Shown: positions 16,199 to 25,124, counted from the stretch's first letter. The stretch: 64,000 bases of DNA from an uncultured Bacillota bacterium (GCA_945867665.1 CAMBIR010000002.1:136625-200624); one strand, 5' to 3'. Numbers and translations are program-made. Notes: generated from the sequence alone by a model not told the origin.

Positions 16199-16261
16199 AC
16201 TTTATGCTATAATTAATGACGTGGCAATTCGATGGCTAGATTGGTTATGATTGCAATTACA
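16186..16261 (+). promoter_or_regulatory. rplS promoter and L19-type leader
   Basis: TTGCAA (16186-16191), 16 bp, TATAAT (16208-16213). The 5' untranslated RNA then holds GTGGCAAT (16221-16228) which can pair with ATTGC-AAT-TAC (16250-16260) around GATGGCTAGATTGG. A small hairpin here is expected of the Firmicutes L19 autoregulatory leader; the assignment is tentative. Confidence 0.5.
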
Positions 16262-16288
16262 CAAATTATCAGGAAAGGAAGATAAAAA

Positions 16289-16648
16289 ATGAATTTAATC
16301 GATAAGATTACGGAAAAGCAAATTAATCCTAATGTTCCAGAATTTAGAGTTGGTGATACGGTAACTGTAGGATGCCAAATTAAAGACTTTAGAAATGGTA
16401 AAGAAGTAAACAGAATTCAGAATTTTACTGGTATTGTTATTTCTCGTAAAGGAACAGGAGTATCTGAGACTTTTACAGTTAGAGCAGTTTATAGTGGTGT
16501 TGGTGTTGAGAAGACATTCCCTGTAAATAGTCCTAGAATTGATTCTATTACTGTTGTTAAGAAAGGTAAAGTTAGACGTGCTAAATTGTATTTCTTAAGA
16601 ACAAGAAAGAGTCAATATAAGATTAAGGAAAGTAGAAAAGACAGATAA
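16289..16648 (+). CDS. rplS: 50S ribosomal protein L19
   Basis: The 119-residue protein matches L19 across its length: VPEFRVGDTV, GKEVNRIQNFTG, the GTGVSETFTVR loop and the basic C-terminus VRRAKLYFLR. It sits at the 30S-50S interface. It is preceded by a promoter and short structured leader and followed by a terminator, so it is transcribed alone; trmD and rimM, frequent partners, are absent. Confidence 0.96.
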   Translation: MNLIDKITEKQINPNVPEFRVGDTVTVGCQIKDFRNGKEVNRIQNFTGIVISRKGTGVSETFTVRAVYSGVGVEKTFPVNSPRIDSITVVKKGKVRRAKLYFLRTRKSQYKIKESRKDR

Positions 16649-16659
16649 TATAGTTTTTA

Positions 16660-16686
16660 AGTGATAGCGTTTGCTATTGCTTTTTC
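16660..16686 (+). terminator. rplS terminator
   Basis: AGTGATAGC and GCTATTGCT form a 9-bp stem with G-T pairs and are followed by TTTTT. Confidence 0.75.
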
Positions 16687-16710
16687 TTTTGGACAAATAG
16701 AATGGAATAA

Positions 16711-16739
16711 TTGACTTTCTTTTTTAGAGTTAGTATAAT
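16711..16739 (+). promoter_or_regulatory. sigma-A promoter of signal peptidase gene
   Basis: TTGACT (16711-16716), 17 bp, TATAAT (16734-16739). It overlaps the upstream in-frame TTG, ruling that out as a start. Confidence 0.75.
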
Positions 16740-16807
16740 TGATTTATCTTGTAGGTTACTTAAGAAAAAGTATTAAGAAAGTATTTTATGGACATGGAGA
16801 TGAGAAA

Positions 16808-17335
16808 ATGGAGAAATTTATTAAGGACTGGGGACCTTATTTGATTATTATTGTGGCAGTGATTTTAGTTCGTACTTATATTGTTACTCCTGTTGTGGTA
16901 AGGGGGGATTCAATGTATGATACATTAAGAGATGGAGAAGTTTTATTTTTGGGAAAGATTAATTATCGTTTTCATGAAATTCAACGATTTGATATTGTTG
17001 TTATTAAGGATTTGGATGGGGACGCTATTATTAAGAGAGTGATAGGACTTCCTGGGGATAATATTGAATATAAGGATGATGTTTTATATATTAATGGTAA
17101 GGCTTATGATAAAAGGTTTACTAGTGATGTGACAGAAGATTTTACTTTAGAAGAGATTTGTCAGATTCATGAGATTGGGTGTGTAGATAAAATCCCTGAT
17201 GATATGTATTTGGTTTTAGGGGATAACCGTGATGTTTCAGCTGATTCTAGGGTTAAGGGATTGATTAAGAGAAGTCAGATTAAAGGAAAGGCTATTTTGC
17301 GGTTGTGGCCTCTTAATAAAATTGGTATTCTTTAA
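16808..17335 (+). CDS. lepB: signal peptidase I
   Basis: The 175-residue enzyme has an N-terminal membrane anchor, the catalytic Ser in VVRGDSMYDTL and the general-base Lys in IIKRVIGLPGD. The later boxes are DDMYLVLGDNRDVSADSR. Lys rather than His marks the prokaryotic type, not SipW. It removes signal peptides at the outer membrane face and could serve the secreted proteins nearby. ATG 16808 follows GGAG at 16796-16799. It is probably cotranscribed with the gene 19 bp downstream. Confidence 0.9.
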   Translation: MEKFIKDWGPYLIIIVAVILVRTYIVTPVVVRGDSMYDTLRDGEVLFLGKINYRFHEIQRFDIVVIKDLDGDAIIKRVIGLPGDNIEYKDDVLYINGKAYDKRFTSDVTEDFTLEEICQIHEIGCVDKIPDDMYLVLGDNRDVSADSRVKGLIKRSQIKGKAILRLWPLNKIGIL

Positions 17336-17354
17336 AAATGAAAGGGTGTGCTGA

Positions 17355-18590
17355 ATGATGCTTTTTTTGGAGGAAGTTTGTAGTAATCAAAATATTTTAG
17401 CGGTTATTTATTTTGTATGGACAATTGTTTCATGGGTACTTAGAATTGTTCCAATTATTTTAATTGTTATGGTTTCACTTGACTTCGCTAAGAATGTTAT
17501 GGCAAATGGAGCTGACGCTATGAATAAAAATTTGAAAATGGTGATTTCTAGAATTATCTCTTGTGTTTTATGCTTTTTAGTTCCTTCATTTGTTACTACG
17601 TTGAATACTATTTTGGGCGATTTTGGAGTTAATTATTCTAAGTGTTTTGATAATATTGCTAATGGTGTTCATGTTGATAATAATAGTGGTTCTTTAATAG
17701 AGGATAGTGGCAATGACAACAAGCCTAATGTTAATATTGGAGGTGGCTCATCGGTTAAGCCTTCTAGTGGTGTATCTGGAGGTGGAAGTAGTAGTTCTGG
17801 TGGGGATTCTGTTCTTTCAAAATCTAATTTATCAAAATTAAAATCATATAAAGATGTAACAATTTTAGATACTATAACAAAGGAAGAGTCTCAAAAGAAA
17901 GTATCTGTTGTTGGTGAAAAACATATCGGTATTGCACAAGGGTTTTGTGTTACTAATGACTATTTTATAACTGCACAAGTTAATAGTTCAAATACTAAAG
18001 CATTAATTCAGATGTATAATAAAAATAGTGGAAAACAAATAAAAAGCGTAACAGTTGGTAATTTTCATCATGCAAATGGAATGGCATATAATAAGAGCAA
18101 TGATTCTATTTATGTAGCTCTTAATGATGGAAAGAAATATTTATCTTTTCCTTTAAGTGACTTAAAAAGTAATGGAAAAATAACATCAAATTCTCATCAA
18201 TTTTCAAAGTCTATTTCTGGTATTGCTTACGATAGAATTTATAATCAATATTATTTTGCAAAGGGCGGTCTCGTTTATGTTGCAGATAGTAATTTTAAGT
18301 TAATTAAAACGATTAAAAAAATTCGAAGTGGTACCCCTCAAGATATTGGCGGTTATAATGGAATTATAATGGTTGTTGTTGGAAATAGTAGTGGAGATGC
18401 GATTGATTTGTATCGTTCTACAGATGGTGATTATTTGGGTAGTTATAAAGTTCAATTTTCAAATTGGGAACTACAGAGTGTTGATTATTTTGGGTCAGGT
18501 AATACTTTTTCACTTTATTTTAATACTCATGGTAATAGCAAAGATTATATTTATAATACTGATAAAATTAATTTTGGTAAGTTGAAATAA
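17355..18590 (+). CDS. pilin-like membrane domain fused to a repeat (propeller-like) domain
   Basis: Residues 1-90 hold two or three hydrophobic helices (for example VPIILIVMVSLDFAKNVM and IISCVLCFLVPSFVTTL), the hairpin layout of VirB2/TrbC-type conjugative pilins or small integral membrane subunits. A Gly/Ser-rich linker follows at about 120-155. The remaining 250 residues have repeated strand segments such as IGIAQGFCVTNDYFITAQ, HANGMAYNKSNDSIYVAL and ISGIAYDRIYNQYYFAKG, suggesting a beta-propeller. Codon use changes at the linker (about nt 17815), with more AAA and fewer G-ending codons afterwards. It follows lepB. No family is recognised for the full protein, and a hybrid surface protein is inferred. 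Confidence 0.55.
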   Translation: MMLFLEEVCSNQNILAVIYFVWTIVSWVLRIVPIILIVMVSLDFAKNVMANGADAMNKNLKMVISRIISCVLCFLVPSFVTTLNTILGDFGVNYSKCFDNIANGVHVDNNSGSLIEDSGNDNKPNVNIGGGSSVKPSSGVSGGGSSSSGGDSVLSKSNLSKLKSYKDVTILDTITKEESQKKVSVVGEKHIGIAQGFCVTNDYFITAQVNSSNTKALIQMYNKNSGKQIKSVTVGNFHHANGMAYNKSNDSIYVALNDGKKYLSFPLSDLKSNGKITSNSHQFSKSISGIAYDRIYNQYYFAKGGLVYVADSNFKLIKTIKKIRSGTPQDIGGYNGIIMVVVGNSSGDAIDLYRSTDGDYLGSYKVQFSNWELQSVDYFGSGNTFSLYFNTHGNSKDYIYNTDKINFGKLK

Positions 18591-18607
18591 AATTATTTTG
18601 TCTAATA

Positions 18608-18631
18608 AAACTGTAAGAGATAGTTTTTTTC
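18608..18631 (+). terminator. hairpin terminator
   Basis: AAAACT and AGTTTT enclose a 9-nt loop and run into seven T. Confidence 0.5.
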
Positions 18632-18755
18632 TGTTAAAAAGTCTAAAAATCATATTTATATAATAACGATTAATTTTGATGATTTTAAATAATCTTGTTT
18701 GGATTTAGAGAAATATTTGTTAAAATAGTATTTTGCTTGAGAGGAAGTGTTGAAA

Positions 18756-20042
18756 ATGAGAGTTGGGATATATACTTTAGGATGTAAGGTTAATATTTAT
18801 GAGAGTGAATATGTAGAAGAACTTTTGAAAAATCATGGCTATGAGATTGTTCCTTTTACGGATAGTGCAGATATTTATATTATTAATACTTGTAGTGTTA
18901 CGAATGATGCGGATAAGAAGTCTAGGAAGATGATTCATCAAGCTAGAAAAAGGAATGATAAGGCTATTGTTGTTGTGATGGGATGTTATAGTCAAACTCA
19001 TGCAGATAGTATTGATGCAGATATTATTATTGGTTCTAAGGATAAGGGGAAGATTTTAACCTATTTGTCTGATTATTTGCAAGAAAAGAGAGTAATTAAA
19101 AATTTAGATGATGTTCGAGAGAATGTTTCTTTTGAAGATATGACGATTCATCATTTTGATAATCATACACGTGCATTTGTGAAAATTCAAGATGGATGTA
19201 ATGCTTTTTGTAGTTATTGTATTATTCCTTATGCCAGAGGAGTGGCGCGTAGTAAACGATATGAAGATGTTGTTTTTGAAGTTGAACAGTTGGTTTCTAA
19301 TGGATATCAAGAAATTGTTTTAACAGGGATTCATACAGGGAGATATGGTGAAGATTTGGAGAATATGAATTTGGAAAAATTGCTTCGAAGATTAATTCAA
19401 ATTCCTAATTTATATCGAATTCGTCTTTCTTCGATTGAGGTGAATGAGATTACGGATGGAATCATTGATGTTATTAAGAGTTCAAAAATTATTGCAAGGC
19501 ATTTGCATATTCCTTTACAAAGTGGTAGTGATAAGATTTTAAAAAGAATGAATCGAAGGTATAATGTTCAAGATTTTATGGATAAGGTTGTAAAAATTCG
19601 AGAAAATATTTCTGATGTTTCTTTGACTACAGATTTGATTGTTGGTTTTCCTGGAGAGACGGAGGAGGATTTTAAGGATACACTTACTACTTTACAGAAA
19701 ATTGGCTTTACGAAGATTCATACTTTTCCTTATTCTAAAAGGGAAGGAACACCTGCTAGTGTTATGGAAAATCAAGTTGATGGTGTTGTTAAAAAAAGAA
19801 GGGTGAAGGAAGTTTTAAAATTATCTTCTTGTTTGGAACATCAATTTTATTTAAAATACTTAAATCAAACTTTAGATGGTTTAAGTGAATGTTATAAAGA
19901 TGGGAAAGTTTCTGTTTTAACTAGTAATTATATTCAAGTACTAGTTTCTAGTGAAATTCCAAATAATAAGAGAGTGCTTGTTAAAATTACGGATGTTTTA
20001 GACGATAATCAAGTGTTTGGAGAAGTTATTGAAAAAAGGTAA
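18756..20042 (+). CDS. mtaB: tRNA t6A37 methylthiotransferase MtaB
   Basis: This 428-residue radical-SAM enzyme adds a methylthio group to t6A37. The N-terminal cluster cysteines are in TLGCKVN, INTCSVT and VMGCYSQ; the radical-SAM triad is CNAFCSYC. VGFPGETEEDF and the HIPLQSGSD segment are standard, and a C-terminal TRAM domain closes the protein. The CKVN rather than CQMN signature separates it from MiaB, which is at 45527. ATG 18756 follows GAGGAAG (18741-18747). Its terminator overlaps the last codons. Confidence 0.93.
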   Translation: MRVGIYTLGCKVNIYESEYVEELLKNHGYEIVPFTDSADIYIINTCSVTNDADKKSRKMIHQARKRNDKAIVVVMGCYSQTHADSIDADIIIGSKDKGKILTYLSDYLQEKRVIKNLDDVRENVSFEDMTIHHFDNHTRAFVKIQDGCNAFCSYCIIPYARGVARSKRYEDVVFEVEQLVSNGYQEIVLTGIHTGRYGEDLENMNLEKLLRRLIQIPNLYRIRLSSIEVNEITDGIIDVIKSSKIIARHLHIPLQSGSDKILKRMNRRYNVQDFMDKVVKIRENISDVSLTTDLIVGFPGETEEDFKDTLTTLQKIGFTKIHTFPYSKREGTPASVMENQVDGVVKKRRVKEVLKLSSCLEHQFYLKYLNQTLDGLSECYKDGKVSVLTSNYIQVLVSSEIPNNKRVLVKITDVLDDNQVFGEVIEKR

Positions 20043-20060
20043 TGAGAATTGCCTTTTTTG
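20032..20060 (+). terminator. mtaB terminator overlapping the stop codon
   Basis: AAAAAAGGTAAT and ATTGCCTTTTTT form a 12-bp stem (one T-G pair) with loop GAGA; the 5' arm includes the final codons and stop. Confidence 0.8.
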
Positions 20061-20146
20061 TGTACAGTGATTTTGTCAATCATTATAATTATTGTTGAAC
20101 ATAAGTATTTTTTATTATATAATTGAAGTAGAAGGTGTGTGTAGAA

Positions 20147-20932
20147 ATGAAAAAGAGAACTTTTAGTGCAGTTATTTTATTAGGAATATTGATTGGTTCA
20201 GTATTTTTGGGGTACAAAGTATTTGGTTTGGTGATGCTTATTGCTTCTATGTTGGGGTATCATGAGTTATTTCAAATTAAATATGGGGAGAGACGACAAA
20301 ATATTGCTATGATTCAGTTATTGGGGTATTTTAGTTTGGTTTTGTTGGTTCTTAATAATATATTCTTTTCGTTAGATAGTAATTTGCTTGTTGTTTTGCC
20401 TATTTTAGTGCTTACGATTCCGGTTGTTTTTTATCGGGATTATGATATTTATAATATTAATGATGCTTTTTATATTATGGGATGTGTTTTCTTTTTAGGA
20501 TTTAGTTTTCATAATATTGTTTTTATGGAAAAGATGGATATTTATAAGTGTATTTTAATTTTTTTGATTGCTTTTATAACAGATACATATGCTTATATTG
20601 GAGGAAGGTTAATTGGACGTCATCCTTTAACGGAGATTTCTCCTAAAAAAACGGTTGAGGGAAGCATTATTGGTACGGTAATGGGATGCGCTATTGGAAG
20701 TGTTTATTATAACTTAGCCATTGGTGGACTTGATATTTTTTCTATGATACTTCTTTGTCTTGTTTTGACTATTTTATCAGAGATTGGAGATTTGGTGATG
20801 AGTAGCATTAAAAGATATTTTCATAAGAAAGATTATTCTAATTTAATTCCAGGACATGGAGGAATAATGGATCGTTTTGATAGTGTTTTATTTGTTTCTT
20901 TAGGACTTAGTATTATTATTTCATTATTATAG
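20147..20932 (+). CDS. cdsA: phosphatidate cytidylyltransferase
   Basis: The polytopic enzyme of about 261 residues makes CDP-diacylglycerol from phosphatidate and CTP. The signature region is present: DTYAYIGGRLIGRHPLTEIS, then SPKKTVEGS and the C-terminal GDLVMSSIKR with PGHGGIMDRFDS. ATG 20147 follows GAAGGTG. It is directly followed by rseP, the standard pair, but the usual uppS before it and dxr between the two are missing. That suggests isoprenoid genes lie elsewhere or the mevalonate route is used. Confidence 0.92.
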   Translation: MKKRTFSAVILLGILIGSVFLGYKVFGLVMLIASMLGYHELFQIKYGERRQNIAMIQLLGYFSLVLLVLNNIFFSLDSNLLVVLPILVLTIPVVFYRDYDIYNINDAFYIMGCVFFLGFSFHNIVFMEKMDIYKCILIFLIAFITDTYAYIGGRLIGRHPLTEISPKKTVEGSIIGTVMGCAIGSVYYNLAIGGLDIFSMILLCLVLTILSEIGDLVMSSIKRYFHKKDYSNLIPGHGGIMDRFDSVLFVSLGLSIIISLL

Positions 20933-20941
20933 GAGGAATTT

Positions 20942-21994
20942 ATGTTAAGTTTAGTTTTATTTATTATTATTTTAGGGACAATTGTTTTGATTCATGAATT
21001 GGGTCATTTCTTGTTTGCTAAGTTATTTAATGTTTATGTATATGAGTATTCTATTGGTATGGGGAAAAAAATTTTTTCTAAGAAACCTAAGAATAGTGAG
21101 ACCGAGTATAATATTCGTCTGTTTCCCATTGGTGGTTTTGTTCGACTTGCTGGGGAAGAAGGAGAAGATGAGGATAATGAGGTTCCTTTGGAGAGGAAAC
21201 TTTATCGAAAAGGTTTTTTGCAAAGGTTACTGATTTTCCTTATGGGGCCGGGTTTTAATATGTTACTTGCTATTGTTACTTTATTTGTAATGTGTCTTCT
21301 TTTTAGTGGGAATCTTGCTACTTTGGAGGTAGATAAGTTATCACAAAAATATCCAGCTTATCAAGCCGGACTTAGAGATGGCGATACTATTCTTTCTGTT
21401 AATGGAGAGAAGGTTTCCACTTGGACACAAGCAAGATTAAAAATTGCTACTTCTCAAGAAGGAAGCTCTATTCGTTTTAAGGTTCGAGATAAAAATGGAA
21501 TGACTAAGAGTATTAAAGTTACACCTAAACATGAAAAAGATGATGATGGTGGGAATAAGTATGTTTATGGAGTAAATAGTAAAACGGTTAAAATGAGTGG
21601 TTTTGTTGGTAGTTTAAAATATTCTTTTTTAGAGACTAAAGATATTATTTTATCGATGGGAACTACTTTAAAATATTTGTTTACTGGAAAACTTGGCGTG
21701 AATGATTTATCTGGGCCGGTTGGGATTTATGAGGTTGTTGATGAACAAGCACAGTATGGAATTGATAGTTTACTTTATTTAATGGCTTATTTAAGTATTA
21801 ATGTTGGTGTTGTTAATTTGGTTCCATTTCCGGCATTTGATGGGGGACATATTTTGTTCTTGTTGATTGAAAAAATTCGGAGAAAGCCTGTTTCTTCTAA
21901 TGTGGAGGCTACCATTACTGGGGTTGGATTTATTTGTATTATTCTTTTGATGATTTATGTGACTTGTCATGATGTTATTAATTTAATTCATTAG
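20942..21994 (+). CDS. rseP: RseP/RasP site-2 zinc metalloprotease
   Basis: This 350-residue intramembrane protease has the metal motif HELGHFLFAK in the first helix and a conserved FPIGGFVRLAGE loop. A PDZ domain covers about residues 125-205 (AYQAGLRDGDTILSVNG). The third metal ligand lies in NLVPFPAFDGGH; the usual LDGG is FDGG here. It cleaves transmembrane anti-sigma factors and signal-peptide remnants. AGGAGG lies 5 nt before the ATG, 10 bp after cdsA. Confidence 0.93.
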   Translation: MLSLVLFIIILGTIVLIHELGHFLFAKLFNVYVYEYSIGMGKKIFSKKPKNSETEYNIRLFPIGGFVRLAGEEGEDEDNEVPLERKLYRKGFLQRLLIFLMGPGFNMLLAIVTLFVMCLLFSGNLATLEVDKLSQKYPAYQAGLRDGDTILSVNGEKVSTWTQARLKIATSQEGSSIRFKVRDKNGMTKSIKVTPKHEKDDDGGNKYVYGVNSKTVKMSGFVGSLKYSFLETKDIILSMGTTLKYLFTGKLGVNDLSGPVGIYEVVDEQAQYGIDSLLYLMAYLSINVGVVNLVPFPAFDGGHILFLLIEKIRRKPVSSNVEATITGVGFICIILLMIYVTCHDVINLIH

Positions 21995-22018
21995 GAACTC
22001 TTTTTTGGAGTTCTTTTT
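21995..22018 (+). terminator. cdsA-rseP terminator
   Basis: GAACTC (21995-22000) and GAGTTC (22008-22013) enclose TTTTTTG and precede TTTTT. Confidence 0.75.
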
Positions 22019-22090
22019 AATACTTACTTTTCTTTTTCTTTTTATTTAGAGATTCTTATGATATACTTTAGGTGTTAGGAGTGATGTAGG

Positions 22091-22864
22091 ATGAAAAAGA
22101 GAAAAAGTTGGGTAAGAAAGATTTTAATTGGAATAGGAATTTTATTTTTAGTATTTGTTTTATTTATTTTTTATTTGGTATTTCAAGATTTGAGACAAGA
22201 AGATGTTTTGAAACAAGAGATTGTGAATGTAAGTAATTTAGATTTGGCACGGGATGATTATAAAATTGTTGTTAAGACTAAGGGAGATTATGCTTATGTT
22301 GAGGAGGCAATTAAGAAGTATTATAAGGAATTATCTGATTATGTTAAATTGTTGAATCGATATTCACAAATGGATGGGATTAGTGATATATTATCCGTTA
22401 ATTCTTTAGAATTAGAAAGGCCTTATTTTAAGGAGAGTCATAAAAAAATTCTTGAAGAAAAAAAGAATACTGTTGATTCTATTCGAAATATTGCAAACCT
22501 TTGTGATGAAGGGACAATTAAGGGATTGATTAGTCGGGAAAAAGTGGATGATTATTATTATGATTTGTTTTTAGAGATGATGTATACAGAGGATGATTTA
22601 AAGGAGTTTAGCGCGTTAAAAGATGAGATGCAACAATTAGCTGATGATTTAGAGAAGTTTTTAGATAAAATGGATGAGACGTTGAATTTTTTAGAAAAGA
22701 ATAATGATTCTTGGTTTACGGAAGGGAATTTGATTTATTTTAATACTGATGCGTTGGTTCAAGAATATAATAGTCTATACTCTGAGTTAGGGGATTTGAA
22801 TGATAAGTTAAGTCAAGAAGTTCAGGAAGATAATCAAGATAAGGGTACTGATAATAAAGTTTAG
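22091..22864 (+). CDS. single-pass membrane protein with coiled-coil outer part, unknown
   Basis: The 257-residue protein has a basic start (MKKRKSWVRKI), one transmembrane helix (about residues 13-33), and a helical, acidic outer domain with heptad-like segments such as LKDEMQQLADDLEKFLDKMD. No Cys pairs or catalytic motifs are visible. It lies between two terminators and is monocistronic. The layout resembles small septum or cell-envelope adaptor proteins, but I cannot assign a family. Confidence 0.55.
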   Translation: MKKRKSWVRKILIGIGILFLVFVLFIFYLVFQDLRQEDVLKQEIVNVSNLDLARDDYKIVVKTKGDYAYVEEAIKKYYKELSDYVKLLNRYSQMDGISDILSVNSLELERPYFKESHKKILEEKKNTVDSIRNIANLCDEGTIKGLISREKVDDYYYDLFLEMMYTEDDLKEFSALKDEMQQLADDLEKFLDKMDETLNFLEKNNDSWFTEGNLIYFNTDALVQEYNSLYSELGDLNDKLSQEVQEDNQDKGTDNKV

Positions 22865-22890
22865 GAACTATAAAAAATTATAGTTCCTTT
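22864..22890. terminator. bidirectional terminator
   Basis: GGAACTATAA (22864-22873) and TTATAGTTCC (22878-22887) are a perfect 10-bp stem around AAAA between convergent genes; it contains the stop codon of the - strand gene. Confidence 0.85.
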
Positions 22891-23369
22891 GTTAGGATGA
22901 TACTACTTAAAATATTTTTGCTTCCGACTAGAATACTTAACCAATATTCACTTAAGGGAGATGTTACCACTTTTTCTTCTTCGCTAGAGGCGTGAATAAA
23001 TTTATTGTCTCCAATATAAATGCCAACATGCCCTGGATAGCGATTGGTTGGGGTAGGACTATTATCTTCTAGAGATTGTCTATGGAAAAAGAGAATATCT
23101 CCTGGTTCTAGTAGGGGAATATATTTTCTTTTTTTGCTATCGTTTTCTTTATATTGTTTTAAAATTCCTATAGAACTAGTCATTTGTTTGGTGGTGCTAC
23201 CTATTCCGTAACCGTTTTGTTCGATATCTATATTAAATAGTTCTTTATAAACATAAAGGGTAAGTCCTGCACAGTCGAAGCTGTCGGGTCCTGTATCTCC
23301 CCAAATATAGGGTTTATTTAATTGAATGTTTAAGAAATCAAGAATATTTTTTTGGTATAATTCTTTCAT
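22878..23369 (-). CDS. NlpC/P60 family cysteine hydrolase
   Basis: The 163-residue protein is an NlpC/P60 domain alone: catalytic Cys in DSFDCAGLT, His in YPGHVGIYIG, and the third polar residue in KFIHASS. It has no signal peptide or cell-wall-binding repeats, so it may act in the cytoplasm, be released by lysis, or take part in spore or phage-like lysis. GGAGGG precedes the ATG. It is divergent from the DUF368 gene and convergent with the coiled-coil gene. Confidence 0.8.
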   Translation of the reverse strand: MKELYQKNILDFLNIQLNKPYIWGDTGPDSFDCAGLTLYVYKELFNIDIEQNGYGIGSTTKQMTSSIGILKQYKENDSKKRKYIPLLEPGDILFFHRQSLEDNSPTPTNRYPGHVGIYIGDNKFIHASSEEEKVVTSPLSEYWLSILVGSKNILSSIILTKEL

Positions 23370-23398
23370 AATCCCTCCAATTTATATTATGTTATTTG

Positions 23399-23426
23399 TT
23401 GTAAAAAAAGAAATAAGACATATGAT
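23399..23426 (+). promoter_or_regulatory. promoter producing a leaderless mRNA
   Basis: TTGTAA (23399-23404), 16 bp, TATGAT (23421-23426). ATG 23432 begins 6 nt after the -10, at the expected transcription start, and no Shine-Dalgarno sequence exists upstream. Confidence 0.5.
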
Positions 23427-23431
23427 TTAGT

Positions 23432-24241
23432 ATGAATGGTTATTTATTGATTAAGGGAATTATTATTGGAATTGCTAAAATTGTTCCAGGATTTAGTGGG
23501 GCAGTACTGATGATTTCTTTTCAACTTTATGATAGAGCAATTCATGCGATAACGAATTTTTTTTCTAATTGGAAGGAGAATTTTTGGTTCTTACTTTCTT
23601 TGGGAACTGGTGTTTTAATTGGGGTTATTTTGTTTAGTAGGGTTATTTTGTTTTTATTAGCAAGGTATTATTTTTATACTTTTTTGTTCTTTTTGGGACT
23701 TATTGTGGGAGGAATTCCTATTATTTGTCAGAATATTAAAAAGCGGGGGTGTTATTTTTATACTTTTTTGGTGGTTGTTTTAATGCTTATTTCCTCTTTT
23801 CTTTTTCGAGGGGTGAATTTATTTTTGGAAAATACTTATCCATCATTTTTCCGGTTTATTTTGGGAGGATTTATGGAAGCAGTTGGTACGATTGTTCCTG
23901 GGGTTAGTTCGACGGCGCTTCTTATGTTAATTGGTGTTTATGATGATTATATGAAGACTATTTCTTTTCTTTTTGTTCCCTCTTTATGGGGAGAAAATTT
24001 TTCTTTTTTCTTCTTTTTTGGAGTAGGTCTTTTTATAGGAATTATTCTTCTTACTTTATTGATTGAATATTTATTTCAACGAAGAAAAGAGGAGACTTAT
24101 TCTGTTATATTGGGAATTTCTCTTGGTACGGTTTTGTTGCTTCTTTTTTCTTTAATTCCTTATATTAGTAGTGTATTTTCAGTAACTATGGGAGTTATAC
24201 TTTTTTTTCTAGGATTTTTTCTTACTTTAAAATTGGGGTAG
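23432..24241 (+). CDS. DUF368 polyprenyl-phosphate translocase-like protein
   Basis: This is a 269-residue membrane protein with about eight helices. The DUF368 inverted-repeat motifs are IVPGFSGAVLMIS near the start and IVPGVSSTALLML in the middle. Members of this family recycle undecaprenyl phosphate across the membrane for wall synthesis (PopT). ATG 23432 is the only start giving the usual 15-20 residues before the first motif, yet it has no ribosome site; see the promoter entry. It converges with the next gene at a shared terminator. Confidence 0.8.
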   Translation: MNGYLLIKGIIIGIAKIVPGFSGAVLMISFQLYDRAIHAITNFFSNWKENFWFLLSLGTGVLIGVILFSRVILFLLARYYFYTFLFFLGLIVGGIPIICQNIKKRGCYFYTFLVVVLMLISSFLFRGVNLFLENTYPSFFRFILGGFMEAVGTIVPGVSSTALLMLIGVYDDYMKTISFLFVPSLWGENFSFFFFFGVGLFIGIILLTLLIEYLFQRRKEETYSVILGISLGTVLLLLFSLIPYISSVFSVTMGVILFFLGFFLTLKLG

Positions 24242-24243
24242 AA

Positions 24244-24275
24244 AAAAGGATTATTTCTTTTTCCATAATCCTTTT
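24244..24275. terminator. bidirectional terminator
   Basis: AAAAGGATTAT (24244-24254) and ATAATCCTTTT (24265-24275) form a perfect 11-bp stem between convergent genes. Confidence 0.85.
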
Positions 24276-24970
24276 AGTCCTCTAATTTCTTTAGTAAGTG
24301 GCATGAAGGGTTTAAAATCAATATGTGGGAAAGCATGTAATAGTCTGCTTTGAAAGATTTTGTGTCCTTCAGCCATTTTTTGATTGACGAGATTTTTAAA
24401 TTCTTGCGTAGAATCTTTTTTGATGTCGATATTAGAAAGGGTGCTTTTAAATCTTTTCATGATATCGACAGATAGGATGGTGTCTAGTACGAAGATGATA
24501 AATAAAATTATGCTAATGATGGTTAGAATGGAAGGGTTAATTTTATTTAAAAGACTATTTAAGATAGGATGAGTAATATAGATGATTAGGACACCACCTA
24601 AGCCAAATAAAATGGAATTTTCTCCGCATATTCGTCCGTTTAAGTTGAATTTTTTTTCGCTATAGTCCCATAATCTGGTTTTGAATAGTTTTTCCATGAT
24701 ATAGCTTGTTAAGTATTCTAAGATGCTACAAATTACTACGCTTAATAGAAAGACGGTAACAATGTTGTCTTTATATTGTTCTAAGTAGAGAATCATTCCT
24801 AGGGAACCGTAGCCGTAGATTGGGCAGTAAGGTCCGATTAGGAAGCCTCTGTTGACAAAATGAATGGGTTTTGAATGAATACTAACAAAGAATGATTCTA
24901 CGATCCATCCAATTACGGAATAGGCAAAAAAAATCATAAAGTAATAAAAAAATGTTTGAATAATTTGCAT
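24251..24970 (-). CDS. PF06541-type putative ABC transporter permease
   Basis: The 239-residue membrane protein has the family segments RGFLIGPYCPIYGYGS, LWDYSEKKFNLNGRICG and the preceding LEYLTSYIMEKLF. About six helices are followed by a soluble tail of 60 residues. PF06541 proteins are annotated as permease-like (CmpB), though no ATPase gene lies nearby and transport has not been shown to my knowledge. The tail may contact nucleic acid or a partner protein, judging only by its basic charge. Confidence 0.7.
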   Translation of the reverse strand: MQIIQTFFYYFMIFFAYSVIGWIVESFFVSIHSKPIHFVNRGFLIGPYCPIYGYGSLGMILYLEQYKDNIVTVFLLSVVICSILEYLTSYIMEKLFKTRLWDYSEKKFNLNGRICGENSILFGLGGVLIIYITHPILNSLLNKINPSILTIISIILFIIFVLDTILSVDIMKRFKSTLSNIDIKKDSTQEFKNLVNQKMAEGHKIFQSRLLHAFPHIDFKPFMPLTKEIRGLKGLWKKK

Positions 24971-25124
24971 TGTACAACTCCTTTACTGTTAAAGTATATC
25001 ATTTTTTTTGTATTGGAACAACTATTTCATTTGAAGAAGTGTTGATTCTTTTTTCTTATTAGTTAATTTAGGACGATATTTGTGGTAATTATGATATTTT
25101 AGATATGTAGAAAGTAGTGATAAG

